6,615 nucleotides of DNA from an uncultured Treponema sp. (GTDB lineage Bacteria > Spirochaetota > Spirochaetia > Treponematales > Treponemataceae), in NCBI GenBank assembly GCA_937885235.1, contig CAKZZK010000330.1, positions 1 to 6,615 on the forward strand, in the 5' to 3' direction. Position numbers and translations under genes: made by a program. Shown one piece after another: positions 6,544 through 6,615 of this stretch. The notes beneath the pieces are model-generated. The model worked only from the letters and a program-made list of their open reading frames with translations. It was not told the origin of the DNA and searched no databases. The stretch's first letter is position 1, and each line of letters begins with the position of its first letter.

Positions 6544-6607
6544 AGATCGGAAGAGCACACGTCTGAACTCCAGTCACGGCTACCTCTCGTATGCCGTCTT
6601 CTGCTTG
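6544..6607 (+). other. Illumina TruSeq adapter with index GGCTAC (artefact)
   Basis: Positions 6544-6577 match the TruSeq read-1 3' adapter (AGATCGGAAGAGCACACGTC...CAGTCAC). Index GGCTAC at 6578-6583 corresponds to TruSeq index 11. Positions 6584-6607 match the constant P7 end, ...TCTCGTATGCCGTCTTCTGC TTG, with a single mismatch at 6584 (C where A is expected). This is library sequence that was not trimmed before assembly and is not part of the organism. Confidence 0.98.
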
Positions 6608-6615
6608 AAAAAAAA
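6608..6615 (+). other. Poly-A tail of read-through past the adapter (artefact)
   Basis: Eight A follow directly on the end of the P7 adapter. Illumina instruments give A runs when a read passes the end of a short library fragment, so this is instrument output and not a poly-A tract or terminator. Confidence 0.92.

Noticed and set aside
6465..6545. Complete 26-codon peptide gene ending in TAG
   Set aside because: The stop is made by the adapter (its AG is adapter sequence). The N-terminus is that of a longer phage tail gene.
6600..6615. T-rich then A-run end as a terminator or poly-A site
   Set aside because: It is the P7 adapter end followed by instrument A calls; no hairpin of the organism is present.

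Overview
The window looks like a contig from a low-GC Gram-positive gut bacterium of the class Clostridia, most likely Lachnospiraceae or a relative. This rests on protein style (a DUF3795-like Cys-rich protein, GNAT acetyltransferases, clostridial-type prophage tail proteins), AGGAGG-type ribosome binding sites and tight gene packing. It is an inference from recognition, not from a database search. All genes are on the + strand.

Layout. (1) Positions 1 to about 1675 are ordinary chromosomal accessory genes: the 3' end of a DUF3795-like gene, a GNAT acetyltransferase broken by one in-frame TAA, an intact second GNAT acetyltransferase, and the N-terminal half of a VOC (glyoxalase-like) gene. 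(2) About 1664-1897 is a roughly 210-230 bp scrap of a phage baseplate/tail gene, fused in frame to the VOC half. (3) About 1881-6543 is a long-tailed phage tail module in normal order: the C-terminal part of a tape measure protein, a small tail protein (DUF6711-like), a large baseplate-hub/Tal-like protein with a duplicated beta-rich domain, and the first 26 codons of the next tail gene. (4) Positions 6544-6615 are not biological: they are an Illumina TruSeq adapter with index GGCTAC (index 11) followed by eight A.

How it works together. The tail genes form one assembly unit: the tape measure sets tail length and the small protein and hub build the tail tip, with a fibre or appendage gene beginning downstream. 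The chromosomal genes are unrelated to tail assembly. The two joins near 1670 and 1890 are non-homologous, leave truncated genes on both sides, and put a baseplate-type fragment upstream of the tape measure gene. With an untrimmed adapter at the contig end, the simplest reading is a chimeric assembly or chimeric library molecule; a decayed, rearranged prophage is the alternative. I see no CRISPR, RNA gene, integrase, att site or convincing terminator, and no clear new defence or other system. Apart from the artefactual 3' end there is no gene-free stretch over 300 bases.
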